Assembly: GCF_000472505.1 (NCBI RefSeq)
Contig: NZ_AWZR01000004.1
Location: 255,972-319,971 of the forward strand
DNA: 64,000 bases
Direction of reading: 5' to 3'
From: Luteimonas sp. J29
Lineage (GTDB): Bacteria > Pseudomonadota > Gammaproteobacteria > Xanthomonadales > Xanthomonadaceae
This document shows positions 28,573 to 38,199 of the stretch, one piece after another. Position numbers and translations under genes: made by a program. The stretch's first letter is position 1, and the number at the start of each line of letters is the position of its first letter. The notes under the pieces are model-generated. The model saw only the letters and a program-made list of their open reading frames with translations, searched no databases and had not been told where the DNA came from.

Positions 28573-30426
28573 CTATTCGAGCTCGAGCACCAGGGGCGCG
28601 CGCGGCGGCAGGGTCAGGACGTCGCCGAGCCCGAGCCGTTGCCCGGTGAGCACGTCGCGCCCGCCCCGCGCGCTGCCGAGCGCGCCGGCAAAGCGGGCAA
28701 GCGCCAGGGGCGTGGCCGCGTCGTTGCGGTTGAGCGCGACCATGACCCGCTGGCCCTCGTGCTCGCGGAAGTACACGTAGACGCCGTCCTCCGGCGCGTA
28801 GTGCACCAGCCGGCCGTGGTGCACTGCCGCCGCGCCCTTGCGCCAGTTGAACAGGCGGCGCACGAAGTCCTGGATCTCCCGCTGCTCCGGCGACAGGCCC
28901 TCGCCGGTGAAGGCGCTGGCCGGGTCGCCGTCCCAGCCGCCCGGCATGTCCGCGCGCAACAGCCCGTCGTGGCGCTCCTTCGGCCCACGCAGCAGCACCT
29001 CCGAGCCGTAGTAGAACTGCGGGATGCCGCGGGTGGTGGCGACGAACGCGATGGCGAGCTTCCACAGCCCGAGGTCGCCGTCGACATGGGCGAGCAGGCG
29101 CGTGGTGTCGTGGTTCTCCGCGAACACCACCAGCGCGTCGGGATCCGGGTACAGGAAGTCGTTGGCCAGCGCCTCGTACACCGGCATCCAGCCGCTCTCC
29201 CAGGTGTCTGGCCGCAGCAAGGCCTCGCGCAGCGCGGTGTGCACCGGGAAGTCCATCATGCTGGTCATGTGCGGCACGTGGCCGCTGGCGTTGGCCTTGC
29301 CGCGCTGCCAGTGGGCGACGATGGCCGGGTTGTCGCTCCATTCCTCGCCGACCATGGCGAAGTCCGGGTACTCGTCCATCACCGCCCTGGCCCAGGCGCT
29401 GAGGAAATCCGCGTCGGCGTAGCCGAAGGTGTCCTCGCGGATGCCGGCCAGGCCGGCGTACTCGATCCACCACAGCGTGTTCTGGACCAGGTAGCGCGCC
29501 AGGTACGGGTTGCGCTGGTTGAGGTCGGGCATGGCTTCGACGAACCAGCCATCGGTGAAGCCGGCGCGGTCGCCCGGCGCGGCGTGCGGATCCTGCACCG
29601 TGGAGCGGCGGTGGTTGGTGGGGACGAAGCGGCCGCCGTGGTTGATCCAGTCGCGGCTGGGCAGGTCGCGCATCCACCAGTGCTCGGAGCCGATGTGGTT
29701 GAGGACCACGTCCATGACGATGCCGAGGCCGCGTGCGCGCGCCTCGCGGGCGAAGGCGCGGAAGTCCTCGTTGCTGCCGAAGCGCGGGTCGATCCGGTAC
29801 AGGTCGGTGATCGCGTAGCCGTGGTAGCTCTGCTCGGGCTGGTCGTTCTCCAGCAGCGGGGTCGGCCAGATGCGGGTGAAGCCGAGCGAGGCGACGTAGT
29901 CGAGGTGGCGGCGCAGCCCGGCGATGTCGCCACCGTGGCGTCCGTAGGGTTCGGCGCGGTTGGCCGCCTCGCGCATCCCGGGCACGCTGTCGTTGGACGG
30001 GTCGGCGTTGGCGAAGCGGTCCGGGGTGACGAGGTAGATCGCATCGCGCGCGTCGAAGCCGCGCGGCGGCGCGGGCTCGCGCGCGTCCAGGCGCCAGGGA
30101 TGGGAGGCCACGACGGCGTCGCCGTCGAGCAGTTCGATCGCCATCCCGCCCGGGGTGGCGTCGTCGTCGATCGCCACCGTCACGAACAGGTAGTTGGGGC
30201 TTTCCAGCGCCGCGGTCCCGAGCACGCGCACGCCCGGGTGGCGGATGCGCGCCTGCAGCGCCGCGATGTCGCGTCCATGCAGCATCAGTTCGACTTCGGC
30301 GTGGCGCATGCCCACCCACCAGTTCGCGGGCTCGACCCGCGACAGCGTGGCCGCGTGCAGCGGGGCCAGCCAGGCCAGCAGCAGGCAGGCGAGCAGTGCG
30401 ACCGGCCTCGTGGCGTGCGTTCCCAT
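28573..30426 (-). CDS. periplasmic GH13 alpha-amylase/neopullulanase-like enzyme
   Basis: A 617-aa exported glycoside hydrolase acting on alpha-glucans, with signal peptide 1-25. An N-terminal cyclomaltodextrinase-type beta domain (about 27-118) is followed by a (beta/alpha)8 barrel. Region I is DVVLNH at 239-244, the nucleophile D332 lies in GIREDTFGY, the acid/base E361 in MVGEEW, and D440 in FAENHD. A C-terminal beta domain ends at LVLELE. The combination resembles SusA/neopullulanase enzymes that degrade maltodextrins or cyclodextrins. No sus-like partners are adjacent. Divergent from the glutamate-cysteine ligase gene. Confidence 0.9.
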   Translation of the reverse strand: MGTHATRPVALLACLLLAWLAPLHAATLSRVEPANWWVGMRHAEVELMLHGRDIAALQARIRHPGVRVLGTAALESPNYLFVTVAIDDDATPGGMAIELLDGDAVVASHPWRLDAREPAPPRGFDARDAIYLVTPDRFANADPSNDSVPGMREAANRAEPYGRHGGDIAGLRRHLDYVASLGFTRIWPTPLLENDQPEQSYHGYAITDLYRIDPRFGSNEDFRAFAREARARGLGIVMDVVLNHIGSEHWWMRDLPSRDWINHGGRFVPTNHRRSTVQDPHAAPGDRAGFTDGWFVEAMPDLNQRNPYLARYLVQNTLWWIEYAGLAGIREDTFGYADADFLSAWARAVMDEYPDFAMVGEEWSDNPAIVAHWQRGKANASGHVPHMTSMMDFPVHTALREALLRPDTWESGWMPVYEALANDFLYPDPDALVVFAENHDTTRLLAHVDGDLGLWKLAIAFVATTRGIPQFYYGSEVLLRGPKERHDGLLRADMPGGWDGDPASAFTGEGLSPEQREIQDFVRRLFNWRKGAAAVHHGRLVHYAPEDGVYVYFREHEGQRVMVALNRNDAATPLALARFAGALGSARGGRDVLTGQRLGLGDVLTLPPRAPLVLELE

Positions 30427-30652
30427 CGTCCAGTCCCCTTCGTCCAGGTTGGCCCGAGGCTAGCGGCGCGGTCGCCGCGGGGGCAATGCGCGCGGCGATG
30501 AATTCGTATGCATGGCGCCCGGGCGGCGCCCGCGTCGCGCGCGCCGGTGGCACGCCCGCGTTCCAGCGCCGGAATGCCCGCCGGCCCCGCGGCCCCGCAT
30601 AATGCGCTGCGGCCGTGGCCGCACCCATGGCGTCCCCCTTCCGAGCCAGCGC

Positions 30653-32017
30653 ATGTCCAGCCCCAGCCACGCAGGCGATACCCCGATCACCCGTCGCGAC
30701 CAGCTGGCCGGCGTGCTGGCCTCCGGCGAGAAGCCGCGCGAGGCGTGGCGCATCGGGACCGAGCACGAGAAGTTCGGCTTCCGCACCGACGACCTGCGCC
30801 CGCCGCCATTCGACGGCGAGCGCGGCATCGAGGCGCTGCTCAAGGGCCTGGTCCGCTTCGGCTGGGAAGCGGTCGAGGAAGGCGGACGGACCATCGCCCT
30901 GTACAAGGACGGCGCCTCGGTGACCCTCGAGCCGGCGGGGCAGCTCGAGCTGTCGGGCGCGCCGCTCGAGCACATCCACCAGACCTGTCGCGAGGTGGGC
31001 AGCCACCTGCGCGAGGTCCGCGCCGTGGCCGACGAGATCGGCCTCGGCTTCCTCGGCATGGGCTTCCAGCCCAAGTGGCGGCGCGAGGACATGCCGTGGA
31101 TGCCCAAGGGCCGCTACAGGATCATGCGCGACTACATGCCGAAGGTGGGCAACCTCGGCCTCGACATGATGACCCGCACCTGCACCGTGCAGGTCAACCT
31201 CGACTACGCGGACGAGGCCGACATGGTGCGCAAGTTCCGCGTCGCGCTGGCGCTGCAGCCGGTCGCCACCGCGCTGTTCGCCGACTCGCCGTTCACCGAG
31301 GGACGGCCCAACGGCTTCCTCAGCTACCGCTCGCACATCTGGACCGACACCGATCCGGACCGCACCGGCATGCTGGACTTCGTGTTCGAGGACGGCTTCG
31401 GCTACGAGCGCTACGTCGAGTACCTGCTCGACGTGCCGATGTACTTCGTCTACCGCGACGGCCGCTACATCGACGCGGCCGGCAAGTCGTTCCGGGATTT
31501 CCTCGACGGCCGCCTCGACGTGCTGCCCGGGGAGCTGCCCACGCTGCGCGACTGGAACGACCACATGACCACCGCGTTCCCCGAGGTGCGGCTGAAGAAG
31601 TACCTGGAGATGCGCGGCGCCGACGGCGGTCCCTGGAACCGGCTGTGCGCGCTGCCGGCGTTCTGGGTCGGCCTGCTCTACGACGATGCCGCGCTCGACG
31701 CGGCCTGGGACCTGGTGAAGGATTTCAGCCGCGAGGAGCGGCACGCGCTGCGCGACGGCGTGCCGAGGCACGCGCTGGGGCTGCCGTTCCGCGGCGGCAC
31801 CGTGCGCGAGCTGGCGCGCCGGGCGCTGGAGATCGCGGCCGCGGGCCTGGCGCGGCGCAACCGCCGGAACGATGCCGGCGACGACGAGCGCGAGTTCCTC
31901 GCCCCGCTGCTGGAAGTGGTGGACGCCGGCGAGACCCCGGCCGAGCGCAAGCTGGCGCTGTACCACGGGCCCTGGCAGGGCGACATCGACCGGGTGTTCC
32001 GCGAGTTCGCCTACTGA
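30653..32017 (+). CDS. gshA: glutamate--cysteine ligase (plant-type)
   Basis: Makes gamma-glutamylcysteine, the first step of glutathione synthesis. The 454-aa sequence belongs to the plant/Xanthomonas-type GCS2 family. Visible blocks are [12 protein letters not shown] near the start, [38 protein letters not shown] and [18 protein letters not shown] 30653 is chosen, as upstream in-frame Met codons add nonconserved sequence. Divergent from the GH13 gene. Supplies the glutathione used by the frm operon 4 kb downstream and by GrxD. Confidence 0.94.
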   Translation: MSSPSHAGDTPITRRDQLAGVLASGEKPREAWRIGTEHEKFGFRTDDLRPPPFDGERGIEALLKGLVRFGWEAVEEGGRTIALYKDGASVTLEPAGQLELSGAPLEHIHQTCREVGSHLREVRAVADEIGLGFLGMGFQPKWRREDMPWMPKGRYRIMRDYMPKVGNLGLDMMTRTCTVQVNLDYADEADMVRKFRVALALQPVATALFADSPFTEGRPNGFLSYRSHIWTDTDPDRTGMLDFVFEDGFGYERYVEYLLDVPMYFVYRDGRYIDAAGKSFRDFLDGRLDVLPGELPTLRDWNDHMTTAFPEVRLKKYLEMRGADGGPWNRLCALPAFWVGLLYDDAALDAAWDLVKDFSREERHALRDGVPRHALGLPFRGGTVRELARRALEIAAAGLARRNRRNDAGDDEREFLAPLLEVVDAGETPAERKLALYHGPWQGDIDRVFREFAY

Positions 32018-32032
32018 CCGCGCGGTTGCCGT

Positions 32033-32057
32033 GGCCGGCGCCATCGCGACGCCGGCC
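32033..32057. terminator. 8-bp hairpin between convergent genes
   Basis: GGCCGGCG, a 9-base loop, then CGCCGGCC lie between the convergent gshA and lipoprotein genes. No U-tract. A possible bidirectional terminator based on position. Confidence 0.4.
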
Positions 32058-32068
32058 CGGCCGGCGGC

Positions 32069-32752
32069 TTACGGCAGCAGGTGGTTGCGGACGACGGTCC
32101 TGCCGTCCACGCTCACCGAGGCGTAGCCGTTGTGCTTGATGTCGTTGGCGGCGATCCGGCCCTCGAGGTCCAGGCGCAGCGTGTGCACATCGCTGAAGGC
32201 ATCCGGCGGCGACAGCCGCACCCCGGTCCACGCGTAGCTTCCGTACACGCCCTCGAGCTGGGCCTTGAGCGATTCCTGCACGCCGGCAAGCGCGGCGGCG
32301 TCGACCTGCGACAGCGGGACCAGGTAATCGTCGAGGCGGAAATCGGCGGCATTGCCCGACACGCTGATCTCGATGTCGTGCGGTTCGGAGAACTGTCCGG
32401 TGTGCTGGTTCCAGCGCGTGCCGACCAGCTTCCGCGCATCGTCCGGGTTCTGGTAGTCGACCGTGCACACGGACATCGTGCCGTCCGCGTCGAAGCGCGA
32501 GTTGATCTCGGAGACCGGGACGTCGGGACCCAGGTGCGCGGCGATGGCGCGGAAGCACACGTCCGGGCCGTCGGCCAGGCTCGGCGCCCGGGCCGGCGCG
32601 GCGGCTTCGGGTGCAGCCGTGGCAGGGGGGGCGCCCGCGGTGCCGGGCGCCTGGGCATCGGCACCCGGCGACTTGTCGCCGCAGGCGGACAGGGCGAGGG
32701 AGAGGGTGGCCGCGAGGCCGAGATGGAACAGGGGGATCTTGCGCATGCTCAT
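32069..32752 (-). CDS. putative lipoprotein
   Basis: A 227-aa predicted lipoprotein. The signal is MRKIPLFHLGLAATLSLALSAC with a lipobox ending at C24 (counted from ATG 32752; ATG 32746 is also possible). An Ala/Pro-rich spacer (about 30-58) leads to a C-terminal domain containing two cysteines (VCFRAI, SVCTVDY) and the sequence RLDLEGRIAANDIKHNGYASVSVDG. No family recognised. Divergent from ppc across 105 bp. Confidence 0.75.
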   Translation of the reverse strand: MSMRKIPLFHLGLAATLSLALSACGDKSPGADAQAPGTAGAPPATAAPEAAAPARAPSLADGPDVCFRAIAAHLGPDVPVSEINSRFDADGTMSVCTVDYQNPDDARKLVGTRWNQHTGQFSEPHDIEISVSGNAADFRLDDYLVPLSQVDAAALAGVQESLKAQLEGVYGSYAWTGVRLSPPDAFSDVHTLRLDLEGRIAANDIKHNGYASVSVDGRTVVRNHLLP

Positions 32753-32857
32753 TCCTTTGAATGCCAGGGGGTGGATCGGCGCGCACTATAGACGTCGCCA
32801 AGGTTGCGCCGGCAACCGATGCTGCGCTGCGTCAGCAAACGCGCTAACGTTTTCCCG

Positions 32858-35575
32858 ATGAACATCCCCGACGGCCCGCTGCGCGAACACCTTGAGTTCG
32901 CCGAAACCGATGCGCTGCTGCGCGACGACGTGCGTCGCCTCGGCACGCTGGTCGGCGAAGTCCTGGCCGAGCAGGGATCGCCGGCGCTGCTCGAAGAGGT
33001 CGAGAGGATCCGCCGCGCCGCGATCGCGCGCCGCGAGCAGGGCCTGCCGGTCGACGCGCTGGCCGGGGAGATGGCGCGCGTGCCGCTGGAGGACGCCGAA
33101 CTCGTCGTGCGCGCGTTCTCCACCTACTTCAGCGCGATCAACGTCGCCGAGCGCGTGCACCGCATCCGCCGCCGCCGCGACTACGAACGCATCAGCGACC
33201 TGCCGCAGCCCGGCGGCTTCGAGGCGGTGCTGCGCGACCTGCGCGAGGACGGCGTGACCTTCGAGGAACTCGAGGCCACGCTGCCGCGGCTGTGGGTCGA
33301 GCCGGTGTTCACCGCGCATCCCACCGAGGCGGTGCGCCGCGTGCTGCTGGAGAAGGAGCGCGAGATCGTCGAGCGCCTGGTCGAGGACATCGACCGCGCG
33401 CGCACGCCGGTCGAGCGCCGCGTCGGCCTCGAACGGATCCGGCTCTCGCTCACCGCCGCCTGGCAGACCAGCGACACGCCGGCCGAGAAGCCCACCGTCG
33501 CCGACGAGGTCGAGCACGTCAGCTACTACCTCGCCACCGTGCTGTACCGGGTGGTGCCGGTGTACTACGAGGCCTTCGCCGACGCGGTCGAGGCGGTGTA
33601 CGGGCGCCGCATCCAGCTGCCGCAGGTGCTGCGCTTCGGCACCTGGGTCGGCGGCGACATGGACGGCAACCCGAACGTCAACGCCGACACCATCCGCGCC
33701 GCGCTCCACGCGCAGCGCGCCCAGGCGATCGCCCAGTACCGGGCCGACCTGCGCGCGCTGAGCAACATGCTGACCCAGTCGCTGGGCCGGGTGGGGGTGG
33801 ACCCGGCGGTGGTCGCGCGCACCGACGAGTACATCCGGCTGCTGCCCGAGGCCGGCGCCAGGCTGCGCCCGCGCCTGGCGGACATGCCCTACCGGCGGCT
33901 GCTGGACATGATGAAGGTGCGCCTGGCGCTGGCCGGGCAGGGCGATGCGAAGGGCTACGCGTCCGCGCGCGAGTTCATCTCCGACCTCGAGCTGATCGAC
34001 GCCAGCCTCGCCGCCAACCGTGGCGAGCACGCGGGCCGCTTCGCCCTGCAGCGCGTGCTGTGGCGCGCGCGGACCTTCGGCTTCCACCTCGCCGCTCTCG
34101 ACCTGCGCCAGGATTCGGCGGTGCACGACGCCGCGCTCGCCGCGCTGCTCGGCGACGAGGGCTGGAGCGCGCGCGAGGCCGGCGACCGCACCGCGCGGCT
34201 GCAGGCGCTGCTGGCGTCGCCGCCGGCCGCGCTGTCCGCCGCCGATGGCGTGCTCGCCTCGACGCTGGACGTGTTCCGCACCGTGCTCGACATGCGCCGC
34301 AGCCACGGCGTCGAGGCGATCGGCCTGTACATCATCAGCATGAGCCGCAGCGCCGCCGACGCGCTGGCGGTGCTGGCGCTCGCCCGCGTGGCCGGCTGCG
34401 TCGAGGACGGCGCGGTGCCGCTGGACATCACCCCGCTGTTCGAGACCGTCGACGACCTCGAGGCCGCGGCGGACGTGATGCGGTCGCTGTTCGAGGACCC
34501 CGTCTACCGCGCGCACCTGGCCGCGCGCGGCAACGAGCAGACGGTGATGCTCGGCTACTCGGACAGCGCCAAGGACGGCGGCCTGTTCGCCTCGCGCTGG
34601 GCGCTGCAGAGCACCCAGGTGGCGCTGACCGCGCTGGCCGACCGGTACGGCGTGCGGATCATGTTCTTCCACGGCCGCGGCGGGTCGGTCAGCCGCGGCG
34701 GCGGCAAGACCGAGCGCGCGATCATCGCCGCGCCGCGCGGGTCGGTGAACGGCTCGCTGCGGGTCACCGAGCAGGGCGAGGTGATCCACCGCAAGTACGG
34801 GATCCGCGCGCTGGCGCTGCGCAACCTCGAACAGACCACCGGCGCGGTGCTGCGCGCCACCCTGCGCCCGCGTCCCCGCGACGCGCGCGAGGTGCGCTGG
34901 AAGGAGATGACCCGGCACCTGGCCGAGGAATCGCGCCGGCACTACCGCGCGCTGGTCCACGACCATCCCGACTTCCCCGACTACTTCCGCGCCGCCACGC
35001 CGGTGGACGTGATCGAACGCCTGCAGATCGGCTCGCGCCCGTCGCGGCGGCGCGACGGCGGGATCGCCAACCTGCGCGCGATCCCGTGGGTGTTCGCCTG
35101 GTCGCAGAACCGCTCCGGGCTCACCGGCTGGTACGGCATCGGCCATGCGCTGCAGGCCGGCGTGCAGGCCTACGGCCAGGAGGCGATGTCGGAGATGGCC
35201 CGCGAGTGGCCGTTCTTCGCCGCCATGCTCGACGACGTCGAGATGCTGCTGGCCAAGTCCGACCTGGCGATCTTCGAGCGCTACTCGCAGCTGGCCGGCC
35301 CGCTGCACGACGTGTTCTACCCGCGCATCGCCGAGGAGTTTCTGCGCACCTGCGACGCGATCCTGCTGCTCAAGCAGCGCGACCGGATCCTGGCCGACGA
35401 CTACCGGCTGCGGCTGTCGATCCGCCTGCGCAATCCCTACGTCGATCCGCTCAGCCTGCTGCAGGTGGACCTGCTGCGACGCTGGCGCGCCGGCGGCCGC
35501 GAGGACGACGACCTGCTCCGCGCCCTGGTCTCGACCGTCAACGGCATCTCGGCCGGCGTCCAGAACACCGGCTGA
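32858..35575 (+). CDS. ppc: phosphoenolpyruvate carboxylase
   Basis: Anaplerotic enzyme that makes oxaloacetate from PEP and bicarbonate. The 905-aa length fits the family. Catalytic H154 lies in FTAHPTEAVRR, followed by GTWVGGDMDGNPNV, MLGYSDSAKDGG and FFHGRGGSVSRGGG. The C-terminal NTG ending is invariant in PEPC. ATG 32858 gives MNIPDGPLREH. Its role fits with fbp, maeB and dctA in the window. Confidence 0.97.
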   Translation: MNIPDGPLREHLEFAETDALLRDDVRRLGTLVGEVLAEQGSPALLEEVERIRRAAIARREQGLPVDALAGEMARVPLEDAELVVRAFSTYFSAINVAERVHRIRRRRDYERISDLPQPGGFEAVLRDLREDGVTFEELEATLPRLWVEPVFTAHPTEAVRRVLLEKEREIVERLVEDIDRARTPVERRVGLERIRLSLTAAWQTSDTPAEKPTVADEVEHVSYYLATVLYRVVPVYYEAFADAVEAVYGRRIQLPQVLRFGTWVGGDMDGNPNVNADTIRAALHAQRAQAIAQYRADLRALSNMLTQSLGRVGVDPAVVARTDEYIRLLPEAGARLRPRLADMPYRRLLDMMKVRLALAGQGDAKGYASAREFISDLELIDASLAANRGEHAGRFALQRVLWRARTFGFHLAALDLRQDSAVHDAALAALLGDEGWSAREAGDRTARLQALLASPPAALSAADGVLASTLDVFRTVLDMRRSHGVEAIGLYIISMSRSAADALAVLALARVAGCVEDGAVPLDITPLFETVDDLEAAADVMRSLFEDPVYRAHLAARGNEQTVMLGYSDSAKDGGLFASRWALQSTQVALTALADRYGVRIMFFHGRGGSVSRGGGKTERAIIAAPRGSVNGSLRVTEQGEVIHRKYGIRALALRNLEQTTGAVLRATLRPRPRDAREVRWKEMTRHLAEESRRHYRALVHDHPDFPDYFRAATPVDVIERLQIGSRPSRRRDGGIANLRAIPWVFAWSQNRSGLTGWYGIGHALQAGVQAYGQEAMSEMAREWPFFAAMLDDVEMLLAKSDLAIFERYSQLAGPLHDVFYPRIAEEFLRTCDAILLLKQRDRILADDYRLRLSIRLRNPYVDPLSLLQVDLLRRWRAGGREDDDLLRALVSTVNGISAGVQNTG

Positions 35576-35630
35576 GCGTCCGCCGCCGCGCGCCCGGGAC
35601 CGGCGGCGCGGAGCCGACGCGACCCCTGTG

Positions 35631-35705
35631 TCCCGGATGCGGCCTGCGGCCTTATCCGGGCTACGCCACTTGCCACGTAGCCCGGGTAAGCGCAGCGCAC
35701 CCGGG
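35631..35705. repeat. inverted pair of REP-like elements (family B)
   Basis: Unit 1 (35631-35665) and unit 2 (35676-35705, opposite orientation) share the TCCCGG(A/G)TGCG...CTTA(T/C)CCGGGCTACG pattern. They form a BIME-like arrangement between ppc and frmR. Similar units occur widely in gammaproteobacterial genomes. Not coding. Confidence 0.75.
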
Positions 35706-35781
35706 ACGCTGCGGCCTTGTCCGCGCGCCGCAACCGCTGCGCACGCGCCGGCCGGCCCGGGACTTCCGCGGCGCCGGCCTG

Positions 35782-35801
35782 TATACTGCCCCCCACTATA
35801 T
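35782..35801 (+). promoter_or_regulatory. candidate FrmR operator
   Basis: TATACTGCCCCCCACTATAT, an inverted AT-flanked C-tract, lies 15 bp before the frmR ATG. This is the form of the E. coli FrmR box, where the G/C tract is flanked by TATA-like arms. FrmR bound here would block the promoter until formaldehyde modifies it. Confidence 0.7.
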
Positions 35802-35816
35802 TGACGAGTGCCAGCG

Positions 35817-36092
35817 ATGCCGCATTCGCCCGCCGAGAAGCGCAAGGTCCTGGCCCGCATCCGTCGCATCCGCGGCCAGTGCGAAGGCCTGGAGCGCGCG
35901 CTGGAGTCGGGCGCCGACTGCGGTCCGGTGCTGCAGCAGATCGCCGCCATCCGCGGCGCGGTGAACGGGCTGATGAGCGAGGTGCTCGAGTCGCACCTGC
36001 GCGAGCAGTTCGGGCACGCCGCGGCCAGCGACGCCGAGCGCGCCGCCCGCGTGGCGGAGATGACCGGGCTGATCCGCTCGTACCTCAAGTGA
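35817..36092 (+). CDS. frmR: formaldehyde-responsive repressor FrmR (CsoR/RcnR family)
   Basis: A 91-aa all-alpha DNA-binding tetramer that releases DNA when formaldehyde crosslinks its N-terminal proline to a cysteine. Residues that match FrmR are Pro2 after Met (MPHSPAEKRK), C35 (GADC) and H60 (LESH). Helix 1 reads KVLARIRRIRGQCEGLERALE. An in-frame GTG at 35808 would add three residues. First gene of frmR-frmA-frmB. Confidence 0.93.
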   Translation: MPHSPAEKRKVLARIRRIRGQCEGLERALESGADCGPVLQQIAAIRGAVNGLMSEVLESHLREQFGHAAASDAERAARVAEMTGLIRSYLK

Positions 36093-37259
<1,167 letters not shown>

Positions 37260-37268
37260 GGTCGCGAC

Positions 37269-38102
37269 ATGGAACGGCTCGAACACCGCGCCTGCTTCGG
37301 CGGCTGGCAGGACGTGTACCGCCACCGCTCGGACGTGCTGGGCTGCGACATGACGGTGGGCGTGTACCTGCCGCCGCAGGCCGCGGGCGGCACCCGCCTG
37401 CCGGTGCTGTACTGGCTCTCCGGCCTGACCTGTACCGAGCAGAACTTCATCACCAAGGCCGGCGCGCAGCGCTACGCCGCCGAGCACGGGATCATCCTGG
37501 TGGCGCCCGACACCAGCCCGCGCGGCGACGACGTCCCCGACGCCGAGGGCTACGACCTGGGCAAGGGCGCCGGCTTCTACGTCAACGCCACGCAGGACCC
37601 GTGGGCGCGGCACTACCGCATGGACGACTACGTGGTGCGCGAACTGCCGGCCTGGGTCGAGGCGCACTTCCCCGCCAGCGACGCGCGCGCGATCAGCGGC
37701 CACTCGATGGGCGGGCACGGCGCGCTGGCGCTGGCGCTGCGCAATCCGGGCCGCTACCGCAGCGTGTCGGCGTTCGCGCCGATCGTCGCGCCCTCGCGGG
37801 TGCCGTGGGGCGAGAAGGCCTTTGGCGCCTACCTCGGTCCGGACCGCGAGGCGTGGAAGCGGTACGACGCCACCGAGCTGGTGGCGACGGCCACGGAGCG
37901 GCTGCCGCTGCTGGTCGACCAGGGGGGCGACGACGAGTTCCTCGACGGCCAGTTGCGCCCGCATCTGCTGCAGGCGGCCTGCGAGGCCGCCGGGCATCCG
38001 CTGGAGCTGCGCATCCACCCCGGTTACGACCACAGCTACTACTTCATCGCCAGCTTCATCGGCCGCCACATCGCCCACCACGCGGCCGCGCTGTCGGCCT
38101 GA
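37269..38102 (+). CDS. frmB: S-formylglutathione hydrolase
   Basis: A 277-aa serine hydrolase of the esterase D family, which frees formate and glutathione. The motif [17 protein letters not shown] is followed by the nucleophile Ser in [12 protein letters not shown]. The C-terminal catalytic His lies in [11 protein letters not shown]. The start lies 10 bp after frmA, so the operon is closed. Completes formaldehyde to formate conversion. Confidence 0.97.
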   Translation: MERLEHRACFGGWQDVYRHRSDVLGCDMTVGVYLPPQAAGGTRLPVLYWLSGLTCTEQNFITKAGAQRYAAEHGIILVAPDTSPRGDDVPDAEGYDLGKGAGFYVNATQDPWARHYRMDDYVVRELPAWVEAHFPASDARAISGHSMGGHGALALALRNPGRYRSVSAFAPIVAPSRVPWGEKAFGAYLGPDREAWKRYDATELVATATERLPLLVDQGGDDEFLDGQLRPHLLQAACEAAGHPLELRIHPGYDHSYYFIASFIGRHIAHHAAALSA

Positions 38103-38107
38103 GGCGC

Positions 38108-38145
38108 GGCCCGTCCGCGTCCCGGCCCGGGTGCGGACGGCCTCA
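38108..38145 (+). terminator. possible imperfect hairpin after frmB
   Basis: A GGCCCGTCCGC arm and a GCGGACGGCC arm flank a GC-rich loop after the frmB stop. There is no T-tract. It probably separates the operon from the downstream receptor gene. Confidence 0.3.
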
Positions 38146-38199
38146 ACCCGGGCCCGCCCGCGCCGTTAAAGCCCCCATGAGGGCTCGGGGGGAGACGCC

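Noticed and set aside
30427-30652. Possible small gene or RNA in the GH13-gshA divergent gap
   Set aside because: The GGCGCCCGGGCGGCGCC-like palindrome is short and there is no conserved open frame or tRNA-like fold. Treated as promoter space.
27683-32044. Very long minus-strand open frame (about 1450 codons) across GH13 and gshA
   Set aside because: It crosses several conserved genes and reads as Arg/Pro/Ala-rich shadow sequence. The GH13, gshA and VIT frames explain the region.
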